DNA of 64,000 nt from Plasmodium brasilianum (Eukaryota; Apicomplexa; Aconoidasida; Haemosporida; Plasmodiidae). The stretch is from NCBI RefSeq assembly GCF_023973825.1, contig NC_090118.1, positions 1 through 64,000 of the forward strand, written 5' to 3'. The notes beneath the pieces are model-generated. The model saw only the letters and a program-made list of their open reading frames with translations, did no database searches and had not been told where the DNA came from. Positions 11,659-24,257 of this stretch are shown here, piece by piece. Both the position numbers and the translations under genes were made by a program. Numbering within the stretch: position 1 is the stretch's first letter; every line of letters starts with the position of its first letter.

Positions 11659-14290
11659 ATGACCAAAATAGAATTTATAAAGATTAAAGAATATATTTTG
11701 CCTAAAATTAACTCCTTAAATACAGAGACAGAAAAATACACCTTTAGCAGAGAATGTTTAAAATTGGATTATTACCTAATTGAGAAAAAGCACGAATATC
11801 CAAAATATACATACAAATAAATATGGCTACCATTACTAAAGAACTGGTTCGAACCTCATTATGACATGCTTACTCAACATGGCACGTACCTAATGATTTT
11901 AGTGGAGAAAAATAAAATTTATTTAAAGTTAGCACATGATACAGAAGATTTCTGTTTAGAAAAAAACAATTTATGCAAGTTCTAGAGAACTATCACGGCG
12001 AAATTAATAATTCATATAAATGTAAAGATAATTCTTACTGCATAAGTAAATTCAGAGCTTATAAAGAGCGGTTCAACAATAGAAAAAACAATTTTAATGA
12101 ACTTAGAAGCTTCATTAATGAAAATTACAAAAATAAAAAAAACAAAATATTATTTCCAACATTACGCAATTGCAACGTATTCAGTCCTGAAACATTCAAC
12201 AAAACTCCTGAATGTATAGGAACAAATCAAGTCGTACTTCCTGATTCTAATCTCGAAGAAATTGATAAACTTTCATAAATAATACCAAGGAAAAATAATG
12301 CTCAATCTCCAACTAAATCTGAAGTTGATTTTTCAGTTAAAGAGCAATCTCCATCTTCACGTCAACCACAACCCCAGTTACCCCCGGAACCTGAAATATT
12401 ACTTCAATCCAAAATGCTACCGAAACCTCAAGATCAAAAAACAGGAGCTTCATATAATGACTCTAAAGGTACATATTCTACTCAATATAAAACATTAGAA
12501 CTTCCTAAAGCTGAAACTGTAGATCTACGTATAGTATTTCATAGTACATCATCCGGTGACTATAATAAATTCCCATAAATAACACATAATAAAACCTTTC
12601 CTTCATCTTCTAAAAAATCATTTAATGATATCAATTCCCTGGTTCTCTTGAATCTACTGAAGTTTCAGTCAATATTAATGTAACATAAATTTGTATATTT
12701 TAAATAACAATATATTATATGAATATTTAAAATACAATTACAAATCCATAAGTAAGCACGCACTACACATTCAAATCATCATTTATAATAATATTTCCTA
12801 TAGTTATTGCTTTTTCCATTTTTATTAAAGTAAAATGAAATATAAATATGAAAATTTTGATAAAAATTTAATCATTTCAATATTTTATATTATAATTATA
12901 TTTTTTTTGATATTTTTATACTCTTTAATAAGACTCATAAAAAAAAATAAGAAAAGATAAAAAGAAGACATTTGAAATTACTTCTAATATTAATATTCTC
13001 ACATTTTTACATAAAAAGTAAAATTTTAACACATAATTATTTAGAAAAACAAATATTTGATTATACAGAAATCATAAAAAAAATAAAAATACTTGAAAAA
13101 GACATGAGAAAAAATGTAAAGTTCTCAAAAATAAAAACGATACGCCTAAAACTGTAATAGAAATACATATGGAAGTACGCGAAAAATTGAAAAATGAAGA
13201 ATGAGAATTAAAGAAAAGTGGACTTTTATATATATGTCTTGAAGAGTTCACAAAAGAAAAATATAAGATAAATAATAATTTAAAAAATGATGAACTAATA
13301 ATGGAAAATATTAAAAGTAGTAATGATATTCAGAAACAAAAGTTCTTATGCAACAAATGTATAGAAAGTTCTAGAAATATTCTTGATAAAAGGAAATAAG
13401 TAAATTGGTTTAATAATATGAAAAATGAATGGAAAAAAGAACAAGCTTTCATAAAAAAAAATGAACAATTAAAAAATAATATTTCGAATGAAATTCTAAA
13501 TACTCCATTTTTAGAAAGATATAAAGATATATAGAGACAGTGGATATCAAAAAAGCGTATGATTATAGAACAATATCTGCAAGAGGATTGTTTTTACCGA
13601 CAGATTGATGAATTAAAAAACATTTCAGATACATAGGAAAATAAAGAAAATCAAAATAACTTTTCATTAATAAATATAGAAGAATTGGTGAACGAAGAAA
13701 ATTATGAAGAATTACATAAATATATAAAAAAAAAATTACTACCAAAAATGACTGTACTAAAATTTATGATAATCCTAGAGGAATATAAGAAAGAGAAATA
13801 TATAAAAAATAGTGAATCATATTTGGAAAGTTCCATAAATGAATAGAAAAAAAAAGAAAATTCATATAGTAAACCATATATTACAGAAAACACAATTCAT
13901 ATATACAATTCCGTATTACAAGTTACTAAAAATAAGGAAATATGAGATTATAAAGGTGAAAATTCATTTAGACAAGAGATATAAGAATGGATAAAAGAAG
14001 AGAATGCATATGCAAATACCATACTTAACGAGAATAAAGAAGAAAAATATGGTTAATTAACTCAAAAATACATCCTATAAATATTAAGGACACATTCAAA
14101 ATATATTCTAACGATATAAAGGCCATTTCATGTGATTATAGTGAAACATATATAATAAATATTCTGGTATAGGAAAAGAATAAAACATGAGAATAATGTG
14201 AAGTAAATCATAACATAAAAGAGAAATATAAGAATTAAACTAGAAATGTGAAATAAACTTATGTAATAAATATTCCAGATATATATAAAA
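11659..14290 (+). pseudogene. STP1-like protein pseudogene
   Basis: Starting from an ATG at 11659 the sequence reads EYILPKINSLNTETEKYTF, followed by ECLKLDYYLIEKK, a TAA at 11818, WLPLLKNWFEPHYDMLTQHG and EDFCLEKKN. A frameshift near 11970 leads to YCISKFRAYKERF and NVFSPETFNKTPEC. This order of W, C and FNPxTF-like motifs is the N-terminal domain of Plasmodium STP1. A Pro/Gln-rich spacer follows (12.3-12.5 kb), then a membrane segment (ISIFYIIIIFFLIFLYSLI, about 12.87-12.95 kb). A long charged C-terminal domain comes next (WFNNMKNEWKKEQAF, FLERYKDI, RQWISKKRMIIEQYLQE, EEYKKEKYIKNSESYL, EWIKEENAYANTI). More than ten stops or frameshifts interrupt it. Weaker coding traces run past 14056 to about 14290. 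STP1 proteins are subtelomeric and related to SURFIN surface proteins; this copy is dead. Confidence 0.8.
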
Positions 14291-17200
14291 TATTTTTTTT
14301 TTTTTAGAATATCAATAAAAATTTTTTATAAATCCTTAATTCAATAAAAATAGGAATATACTAATGAGAAAATTAGTACCCTAAATAATAATACCTTTAA
14401 TTACGTATATATATATTAATAAATCATTCGTTAATTTGTTTTTTGTTTTTCTTAAATAATTAATTTGTTTAAGCAACTTTTATGTAATATATTATTGAAA
14501 TTTTATAATTTAATAGTGATATTATATTTTACATAAGTGTAATTAAATTTTTCTATGATTATTAATAAGCACATTTTTAATGCACCATGGAATAGAAAAT
14601 TATTAAATTCTTGATATATTATTTTATTTCCATATTAAGATATAAATTAATTTGTTATATTGAGTAGTACATTATTATGTGCATAGTCAAATATAAGGAT
14701 TAATAAATTTGTTATTGAACGAATACATAATTTAGCAAATAAATATATTTGTTCTTTCATTAATGATACGTATGAGTATAATATAAAAATTATAAATAAT
14801 CTTATGACTAAGTTATACGGTACATATAACTTATAAATTATATTATATGCCTTATATGTGATATATCAGATTTATAAAAAAAAAAAAAAAATAGTTATGA
14901 CATATGCCCCTTTTTTCTTTGTGTCTTACACATAAGATATGTTGTTATCTATATCTATATATTTCATCTAAAATGAAAATTAAAAAATATTTTTGATTAT
15001 TTAGAAAATATTATCGTTATTGTTAAATTAATTATAAGAGGAAATTATAAAAAATTAAATAGCTTTAATAGGCAAAAATATAAACTTGTAAATTCATTTA
15101 TATATATATAATTTTTTATTTATTCATAAAAGTAAATATGAGACATATAAAATAATTAATCATATATAATATCTTATTTTTTATTTTTCTGTAATACAGT
15201 TATAAACTAGTTAAGAATTTAGAAATTAAGAAGTAAATAAAAGTTATATCGATTCTCATTTTAGTACTTATTTTCAATTTACATATAAATTATTTTTAAA
15301 ATTATAGAACCTAATTATTAAGGTTTTTCCTCTTTTTTTATAAAATTTTGTTTCTTCGTGTTTTATAATATAATTTCCTGGGAAAATAGAAAAAATATGC
15401 ATAATTTACTTTTTATAAATAAATATTATTATTATGTAGAAAATTTAAAAAAACATAAATGTAATTTCCCTCAAATATAATATTAACTAATTCAAAAACA
15501 AAACAATATATTATAATTTCAATCAAAAATTAAAGTACATTATTGTTATTCAACTAATTTTTTTTCTCTTAATTAATGTATATATTTAATTAATTAATCA
15601 TTTTTTATTTACTTGTAGCAACAACATTCCCAAATTTCACTATGCTTATAACATATTTCTAATAAATATAGCACTACATATAATTTTAAATTTATACTAA
15701 TTATATTTTTTAAAAAAAAGTAATGTATATGTACCTATCTGACATAGTTCAAGAAGTAACAAACTGTAGACATTACATATTTCAAGTTAATATTAATTTT
15801 AAAATATCATATTATGTTATATAGGAATTCTTTAAAATAAAATCTTTGCTTATGCACTCATCTCAAAAACTCATGGGTAATTATATTTAACATACATTAA
15901 TGTTATTCTGTTATATATATATATATATATATATATTAAATCACTCCATATATATTATTACCACATTCAGTTTAGATGCATCAATTACTAATTACTTACT
16001 TATTATTATGTTAAAAATGTATAACTAATGGAAATGTTAATTAATGTAAATCATTTTGTTTAAGCTATTTAATATAATAATTCTTATTTTATATTTTTAA
16101 TTTACGAATAATGATACTTACGTAAGCTTTGTATTATTCACATTGATGATATGTTAAATGAGTTCCAAGCTAAGAGCCCTCTAATACGAGATATGTTAGG
16201 GGTTTTTATTTAATATTAGAGAATTGCTCTGTAAAATACTAATACATAATATACATAGCCATAAATAAATTTTACATAATGAACAAAATTATCGTTAGGA
16301 TATATCAATAGAAATAATTTTCAAATTAATCAATTTTATGGTTTTTAAAAAATAAATCTCTTTATTCATATATAAATACACTGGTCACTTATATAGAAAT
16401 TTGAAAAAATTCATAAATTTTTAAGTAGAAATATCATTAAGGAATTTATTACTTAGTTTCACTCATAAATAGTACTTCGATTAAATTCTTAGATATACGT
16501 CGTCATATTTCATTATATATTTACCATAAAGCAAAAATTTTTTACTAATATATATATATATATATATATAAATGAATAACATAAAATACACTAAGTAAAA
16601 TACGCATACTATATAATAAAAAAATATATATGAAGAAATTTTAAACGATTCAGTAATGATTTTATATATATCAGAAATATTTTATAAAGAAGAAATATAT
16701 TTATATTGATTTAGTTATATAGCAATATTATAGTGTATATGAATGATAAGAAGAAATAATATAATAGCACTTCAATATTTTATTATAAAAATAGCATGCA
16801 TTATATAAATTTAACTAATTATTTCTTTATTATTCATAATGATAATTCATTCGTTTTCGTTCATAATTTATATTTCGTTAAACTATTATATCTTAGTAAA
16901 ACCATTTTTCTATCTTGTTATATAGATTTTCTTATAACATTAAATTACTAATATATGCACATTAAACCATACTTAAGGTGTCCATTAATTGCATACATAT
17001 AATTAAATATAACATTTTTATCATATATAGAATTATTATTTCTTATTAATTTTTTTTTCTTTTTTATTGTATTTTCTTATTTTAATTGCAAAAACATAAA
17101 AAAAAATTTGTACTTGTTCAAATATTTATTTTTATTATCTTTTCTAGAACTTCTGTATCATTAAAATTTTTGAATTAATATTAAATTCTATAAATGTCAC

Positions 17201-18245
17201 TATTGCATAAAAAAATTATGTTTTATATCTTTTAAAAAAATTAAACTTTAATGTATCCCATATTATATAACAATAAGATAACCACACATAAATTGCATAT
17301 ATTTTATCGTTAGCAGCTTATTAAGAATTTTTGCATAAAATATATAAATCGCTAACATTGTGTAAACTGCATGTTAATTAAATTCTATTAAGCCATTGTT
17401 ATTATATATAATTTTTGGTGTTCCAATTTGAGCTTATTTTAAATTATTTAGAAATTTTTTTTTTTTTTGCTACGTAATACTCTAGCTGGTTTCAAAATAT
17501 TTTTCCTTATTTTAATAGTAGTACATAAATTTAAATAGATATAATTCCAAAAGCGAACTTATGTATATTTTGTTCTTTAATTTTACTACATCTGAGCCAT
17601 TTTGAAAATCAAATTAACAAAACAGATTATCAGTATGCATAAGTTATATAAATATAAATAAATTTTTTGAAATTAATTTTTTTAAAAAGTGTAATTGCAG
17701 TAATTATATAATTATATATTTTTTACTGTTTGTTAAAGTACTATTATATTTTTATTATTTTAATTAATAACACAAGCACATAGATATTTTAGTAAAATAC
17801 TTTTATTTAATACATTGTTTCTTCTTTTACTTTCGGATAAATGTTATAAATATCGATAATTAAAAAAAGCTTTATGATCTAAAATTTAAAAATAATAGGA
17901 AATAATAAAGAAAAATTATAACATATCTTCTGTTCAATATTATTGAAAAAATTATATTAATAAATATTATAATATCAAAAAAGATTTCTTATCTCAAAAT
18001 AAATTCGATGTTATGGTACAAACAAATAATTTCTTCTTATTTATTAAATTTTTTTTATTTGCCCTTTAATATGGATATACCAATTTTCTGATGAGGTTGA
18101 ATAATCATTATATACGATAATTTATATACAATTTTTGTAATTTTACATTTTTATTTTTAAATTAAAACTTTATTTACACAGAAAAATGGATATTCTTTTA
18201 AATATTTACAATGATTTTTAGATAATTATCTTTGGTAATGCATCT
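14291..18245. other. Intergenic A+T-rich DNA with TA microsatellites
   Basis: No gene was recognised. TA dinucleotide tracts lie at 15912-15936 and 16549-16570. An imperfect hairpin of unusual composition lies at 16173-16230 (listed separately). The rest is A/T homopolymer-rich spacer. Confidence 0.5.
16173..16230. repeat. Imperfect inverted repeat / hairpin
   Basis: The arms AGAGC (16173-16177) and CTCTAATA (16179-16186) pair with TATTAGAG (16214-16221) and GCTCT (16226-16230). This gives a 13-bp stem with a small asymmetric internal bulge and a 27-nt loop containing GTTAGGGG. It is richer in G and C than the surrounding DNA. No function is known. Confidence 0.5.
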
Positions 18246-18912
18246 ATTAAGAAAATAAACCTAAATAATACATTAGAAATATGAGAAAGAAGATTATTAC
18301 ACGGGAAAATATAAGTAAATCACAAACATATGCAAACGTATTTAAAAGAAAATGTTAATTATATTTATGAAGAATCATATAATTCATTACATGATGATGA
18401 TGACCACCATGAAAAATGATATGGAAAGTTAGAGGAAGAACCACATCAAAACAAACAAAACACATCAACAGAAAAGAATATATCAACAATAATAAGTAAT
18501 CTTTTAAAAAATATAGATGCAAAACATGAAATAGAAGTACTAAAACTACAATATATTGAACATAAAATGAATATTAAATTAGAAGGTATATCTAACCAAT
18601 ATATTAAAACGTAGCTTCAGGATTTTAATGAATGTTTAGCAAAAATAAATATTTCGCTTGAAGTTATCCCTTTACCAGTGTATTTACTACATTTACTTTT
18701 TCCTCCATTATTTTTTTTAACACTTTATCCTTCATTATACTATGTAAATAGAAAAATTGATTAGTTAAATAAGATTAAGCATAACAAGTTGAATTAGTAT
18801 AATAAAAATTTTGAACTCTCCTTAGATTTACACTGAAGAATTATTCATGAAAATCATTAAAATGAATGCAGCAATTGTAATTCTCATTAAATTTTATGTA
18901 TTTAAGAATTAA
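18246..18912 (+). pseudogene. Degenerate exported-protein-like gene
   Basis: One plus-strand frame carries a coherent but broken protein. It begins with NLNNTLEI, a stop, then ERRLLHGK, which resembles a PEXEL export motif (R-L-L). It goes on through YIYEESYNSLHDDDDHH, ISTIISNLLKNIDAKHEIE and LQYIEHKMNIKLEGIS to a C-terminal membrane segment rich in Pro and Leu (VIPLPVYLLHLLFPPLFFLT). A hydrophilic tail with more stops follows. At least six in-frame stops are present, and I could not find a first exon. The layout (PEXEL-like motif, acidic/charged middle, single membrane segment, tail) fits Plasmodium exported proteins of unknown function; I do not recognise the specific family. Confidence 0.55.
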
Positions 18913-21900
18913 TAAAACTCCTATTATACATGTTATAAATGAATTAAACCCTTTTCAATTTTTTCTAAAAAATTCCACTTATTGCTGTTATATTGCTTAG
19001 TATAAGCAGTTAATTTATAATTATTCTGTTTATTTATATAATTAATATTTCATAACATATATAAGAAAATTTACATTTGTTTTTTTTATTCTTTTTATTT
19101 ATATATGTAAAAAAACCTCACATATATGACTGCTTTATTTGTTCTTACAAAGCTATATTTTTAATAATTCTTTTATTATGCTTTTTTATTGTATTTTCAC
19201 ATATTTCTTAATTTTTATTTCGATATGTAAGTAAAATTTTAAATATTTTACTTTCTTAAGCTTTTTAATTGTCTTCTCTAGTTAATTCATTGTGTGAATT
19301 CACATAAAAATGTTTGTTACATGAAGTTTACGATAATTTTGTTTAGAAAAACAGTACACTAGACATCAAGATGTTCCAATTAAATATATAAATTAATTTC
19401 GTAATAATTTTTACTGAATAAAAATATAGTTCAATTATATATTTTAATATTTTTATATAATATATATTAAATTGGATTAAAATATAGCATAAAAATACTT
19501 AAAATTATAAACGAAAACATTATTGTGAGCTCATTTATTATGGATCCATATGCACATAAAATCATTTATCATTATTTACTTCTTAGCCTTAATATTGTGC
19601 TATTTTTGTAGTAATTTCTTTTATTTTATTTATTCTCTTAAGTCTTATATTCGATATCCTTTTCTTTATGTTACACATAATATATGATATTAATGTAGAA
19701 TAAAATTAATTGGATACAGAATATGCATTTTATCTATCATATTTTTATTGATATAAGAAATAACCAATTTTTATTTAATATATGAAATGTTATAAAAGAT
19801 AAAATTATCATTTTATCAATAAAATAGTATGTGTAATATGTACAATAATTTTCACTACATAAATTATTATTTTCAGATATATATAATATGTAAAAATATA
19901 TCTTACATTTTCCAAAAATGTAGATTTTATTACCACCAAAGTTCTTATATGAAAATACATTTCAAAGTAAAATTTTATTTAACCATTTATATCAAAATCT
20001 TCATTAAATTTTACATAAAAATGCTGCAAATGTACATATTACAAAAGTTCTTACTAAACGTAAAACAAAAAAAAAGTTTTCCATTAAACAAAGAGTAATA
20101 TAATCTAGAAAAACGTGAATATACAAAATAATGATAATATTTTAACCACAATCATTAAAAATTTGGTTTAACTCATAATATAACAAACTATGCATTTTAA
20201 AGGAATAGTTTTATTATAGGAAATTTTTAATATACTAAAGACAAATAATAAAATATAATGTAATAAAATAAAACTCTCTTATAATTATAACATTAAAAAG
20301 ATTCCTACAAAAGAATTACTTGTATTATTTATTGCATGTTAGATAAAGTTTTCGTTAAATAAGAAAACATCATTTTAGAAATTACGTATTATATTAAAGA
20401 GGATATTAGTATTTTATATATATGTATTAGCCTATAACATAAAGTACATAAGGGTAGAACCTATGTATTATAATATATATGAATTACGAATCAACTATTT
20501 AAGTAATATTTTGATAATAATATAAGTACTATATGCACGCTATATTACTAAAAATAAATATTTTTTGATCTTCTAAAATATATTTTTTTGGAATTTAAAA
20601 AAAAAAATTTTATTTATTTTTTTCTCAATATTTCAATTATTTATTATATTTTTGATATATTTCACAAAATAATGATTCTTTTTTTTTTTTTAGTTCTTCG
20701 CGTAATATACTTTTAAAAAAATATAATATATTTGTAAATTAAAATAAGCACTAAATTAATATATAATTTATATAAATCGTTTTAATGCACCACGGTCAAA
20801 AAAAAATAAAAGTATTAGGTATATTAATAATTCTCAACGATTCCTTCATATTATAAAAAAAATGTATTTTAATGTCTTGGATACAAGATACTAATACGGG
20901 CACAGTAATTATAGAAATTAATAATATTATATTACGTATATTATTATTTAGGTACATAAAAATATTTTAATGAACTCAATTATTTGTGCCCTAATTCCAT
21001 CTCTTATATATAAATTTAATAAAAAAAGAAAAATTACTTTATGTAGGGACTTTCACAAATATAATTTTTATCTGAAATGAGATGAAATTATTATTGTATA
21101 ATAGCTCAAAATAATTCTAAATGATTTTAAAATTTCCCTTAAAAAATAATTCTTATGTATACATAAATAATCTTCTAATATGTTTAATATTCAATTAAGG
21201 ATGTAAGACTACCTTTTTTTCAAAGATAAATGTACTACACATTGACTTATTAAAAGTTTTCCAAAATATATTTCAAACACTTTACTAAAATAGGCAATTT
21301 AAATGATATTAAAAAATTTATATTTTCATATAAATACATACTTTATTTCATGAATTTTATCATATAAATAAATACAAAATAAAAAGTAAAACACAAATAA
21401 AGGCAAACGCTAATATAAAATTACAACTATTATGTACGTATTCCCCCTTTCAAAATTAATATATATAGGAACCTTTAACATCTATAATAAGCCTAGTTAA
21501 AAATGCTCTACGTAAAATTAAATTGCTTCCGTTACAAATAGTAATTTTTATTCATATTTTTTTTAAAAATAATATATATATATATACAAAAAATTAATCT
21601 TTTTAATAGAACATTGTAATACCTAATATAAAATAAAAAAATAATAATCTTATTTTATTTAGACTTTTATTATTATTATTGTTATAAATTTTTCAATTCG
21701 AAAATTTCCATTTTTTATTTTCTTTCCTATAGATAATAAACGTATGCATAAATAATTAAAATAGATACATTCACCCAATTACCAAGAAATAGGCTTATAA
21801 ATGAATAAAAACCATATAACGAAAAATAATGCTAAATATAACTGTCATTTATTGAATATATTAATAAAAAAAATTTAATAACAAATGTAATAATCTAAGG

Positions 21901-23293
21901 TAATTGTATATACATTGTGTGCAAAACATTAATTTATTTCATTTTTAATTAAATATTTTGTGGATATATGACAAAACATCTATTCATCTCTCTTATATTA
22001 CATCAAATATATAATAACTAAGTGATGTATCTGTGAATAAAGCACAATTATTGTCCATTAATATTTATTACTTTTTATTATATTAAAAAAAGGAGAATCA
22101 TTAGTATCAAAATAATTATAGTGCCTAATATATATTTTATATATATAAAAAAATCCATATTAATCCGTTATCTCTATTTTAAAAAAAAATATATATATAA
22201 CTATATAATACCACAAACATAAAAATAATTATCAATGTATATTTAGAGAATTATGGAAAACATATAATTATTTCTTTTTTCCTTATTGGTAATATAACCT
22301 GTACATATATAAAATTAATTTGTAGATAATTGTTACTATTACAAAACAAAGAGAATATTTTTGGAGTAAATATTAATACAACATATTAATATTAGTTCTT
22401 TATTACAATTACTTTTTCCAATAAAAAAAAGAAAAAAATATATATATTATTAATATTTCATTAAAATATATATTTAATTAATTTATTATGACTGAATTAA
22501 TACCCCAATAAAGCATAATACTAAATAAATTTATCTTTTTATTTAATTATAAAAATTAAGCGTCCTTAAATTACTAAACACTTATAAATATTCCATAATT
22601 AACAAGGTTAATATTTTATTAAATATTTATGACTTCAATTTTATATCATGCATAAAAAGGTAAAGTATACTGTATAAGTTTTCACAATAATTATGTTTTA
22701 TAACATATTTCTTAGAAAAAATTTTTTATAGAATATACAGTTAGTTTTTTCCTTTATTAAAAGTACATACATATGTATCAATACAACAAAATATATTTAC
22801 TTACTTTCATTGAGTACAAAATAAGAAACATTCATTGTTAACATAAAACGAATAAAACATTTTCTAACCTTAAACAAGAATCATTTTAGACTAGAAAAAA
22901 ACATAAAACTGAGAGTAACTATTTTTAAATCAAATATAAATTATCAAACATCAATAAAATTATATATATTGTGCTATTATATATTAATTTTAACACGAAA
23001 ACATATATTTTTCATAAGAAGCTTCTTAGATACGAAGATATATATATAATTCCAGAATTTAATGTTAAATGAAACAGTACATAATAACAAAAATTCAAAA
23101 AAATTCAAGCATTTAAATTCATAAAAACACTTAAAATATTTTTTTTTACTGTTTTTTTTTAAAACGCTTACCTTTATAAAGTTCTTTAACAAAATGTAAG
23201 CGATTATAATTATTTATTAACGACATAAATTACAATCATTACATCATATTAGATACTCCTTTACAAAGTAAAACATGCACATTATTATTCATA
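18913..23293. other. Intergenic A+T-rich DNA ending in fam-l 3' flank
   Basis: No gene is supported. A plus-strand frame at 19829-20098 (89 codons) is Tyr/Ile/Lys/Phe-rich with no signature, and I do not call it. From about 22.86 kb the sequence matches the 3' flanks of the other fam-l/fam-m loci. A 71-codon minus-strand frame at 22977-23192 lies inside that flank and is not counted as a gene. Confidence 0.45.
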
Positions 23294-24257
23294 TTATCTA
23301 TGTCTGAACTTAATTTTTTCATATTTTTTAACTTTTTTATGGTAATAAATAACTCTTGATATAAGTGTAATACCTAATATAATGAAAGGTACGAAATATA
23401 ATATAAATCCAAATATGTTGTTTAAAGGATATAGTGATTTACTTGATTTATCGCTAGTAAAAGGTTTGAACAACCATTCCAAACCTTTAGAAGGCAAAGC
23501 ATCTCTTATAGATTTACCCCACTTTTCTCCAATTATTAAGTTCAATAACTTAAACGACCCATGTACAAGTCCATTACCATAAAAAAGTTCTACTAGAAAT
23601 ACTGTTAATAATGACAAGAACAATAATATAGGTACACTAAGTCGTAATGCAAATTTCTTACATATTATTTTTTGGTAAATCCTATCACTAATTATCCTGT
23701 TGTTTTTAAGAAAATCTATATAATCTAGTTCTTTGAATATTTTCTTTTCTACACGAGAATATTTCTTTGTTTCAAAAATACAAGACATATTCTTCCTATC
23801 TTTCTTATTTCCTCTAACCGTATTTAATGAACTCCCATTTGATTTTTTGCTCTTTATATAAATTCCCTTTTCATTATTAGATATATCTTTTTTTCCTCTG
23901 AGTTCAATATTTGGCATATTTTCTTTTATCCCTACAATACTTGAATCCCTATTCTGATTACATTTTGTTAGCACTCGACAAGTTCTTGTACATAATTTTC
24001 TATCATTGATATAGTTCTCATCCTGAGATATGTTAAACATACTCTAAGAACAGTAAGCAAATATTTATTATATAAAAGAACAAATAATATCATGCTAAAA
24101 AACAGTATTAAAAAAAATAAAATGGAAAAAGTACGAATAATAAAAAGTTTCTTTAATAATATTTTTATACCGCTTCATTGTAAATATGACATATCCAAAT
24201 TAAAAGCATAAATGCAGACATTTTAATAAAAAATAGTAACTTCATTCTTTTTTCCAT
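23294..24257 (-). CDS. fam-l protein (two exons)
   Basis: Exon 1, complement(24171..24257), has 29 codons, starting MEKRMKLLFFIKMSAFML. The donor GT is at 24170-24169 and the acceptor AG at 24045-24044. Exon 2 is complement(23294..24043). The join is in phase and gives 278 residues. After the leader, exon 2 reads SMFNISQDENYINDRKL and then CRVLTK, a PEXEL-like motif. Next comes the family segment CIFETKKYSRVEKKIFKEL and YIDFLKNNRIISDRIYQKI. Two membrane segments follow: VPILLFLSLLTVFLVELF, then near the C-terminus FILYFVPFIILGITLISRVI. The protein ends in the signature HKKVKKYEKIKFRHR. Fam-l proteins are known from P. malariae as numerous, probably exported membrane proteins of unknown function, often beside a fam-m gene. 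It is intact and read toward the telomere. A 66-codon plus-strand frame opposite it is a shadow. Confidence 0.92.

Noticed and set aside
19829..20098. Plus-strand 89-codon frame
   Set aside because: Tyr/Ile/Phe/Lys low complexity, no leader, no splice partner, no family signature; compatible with chance in A+T-rich DNA.
22977..23192. Minus-strand 71-codon frame downstream of fam-l
   Set aside because: It falls in the shared 3' flank that recurs at the other fam loci without an open frame.
23382..23582. Plus-strand 66-codon frame
   Set aside because: It lies opposite exon 2 of the intact fam-l gene.
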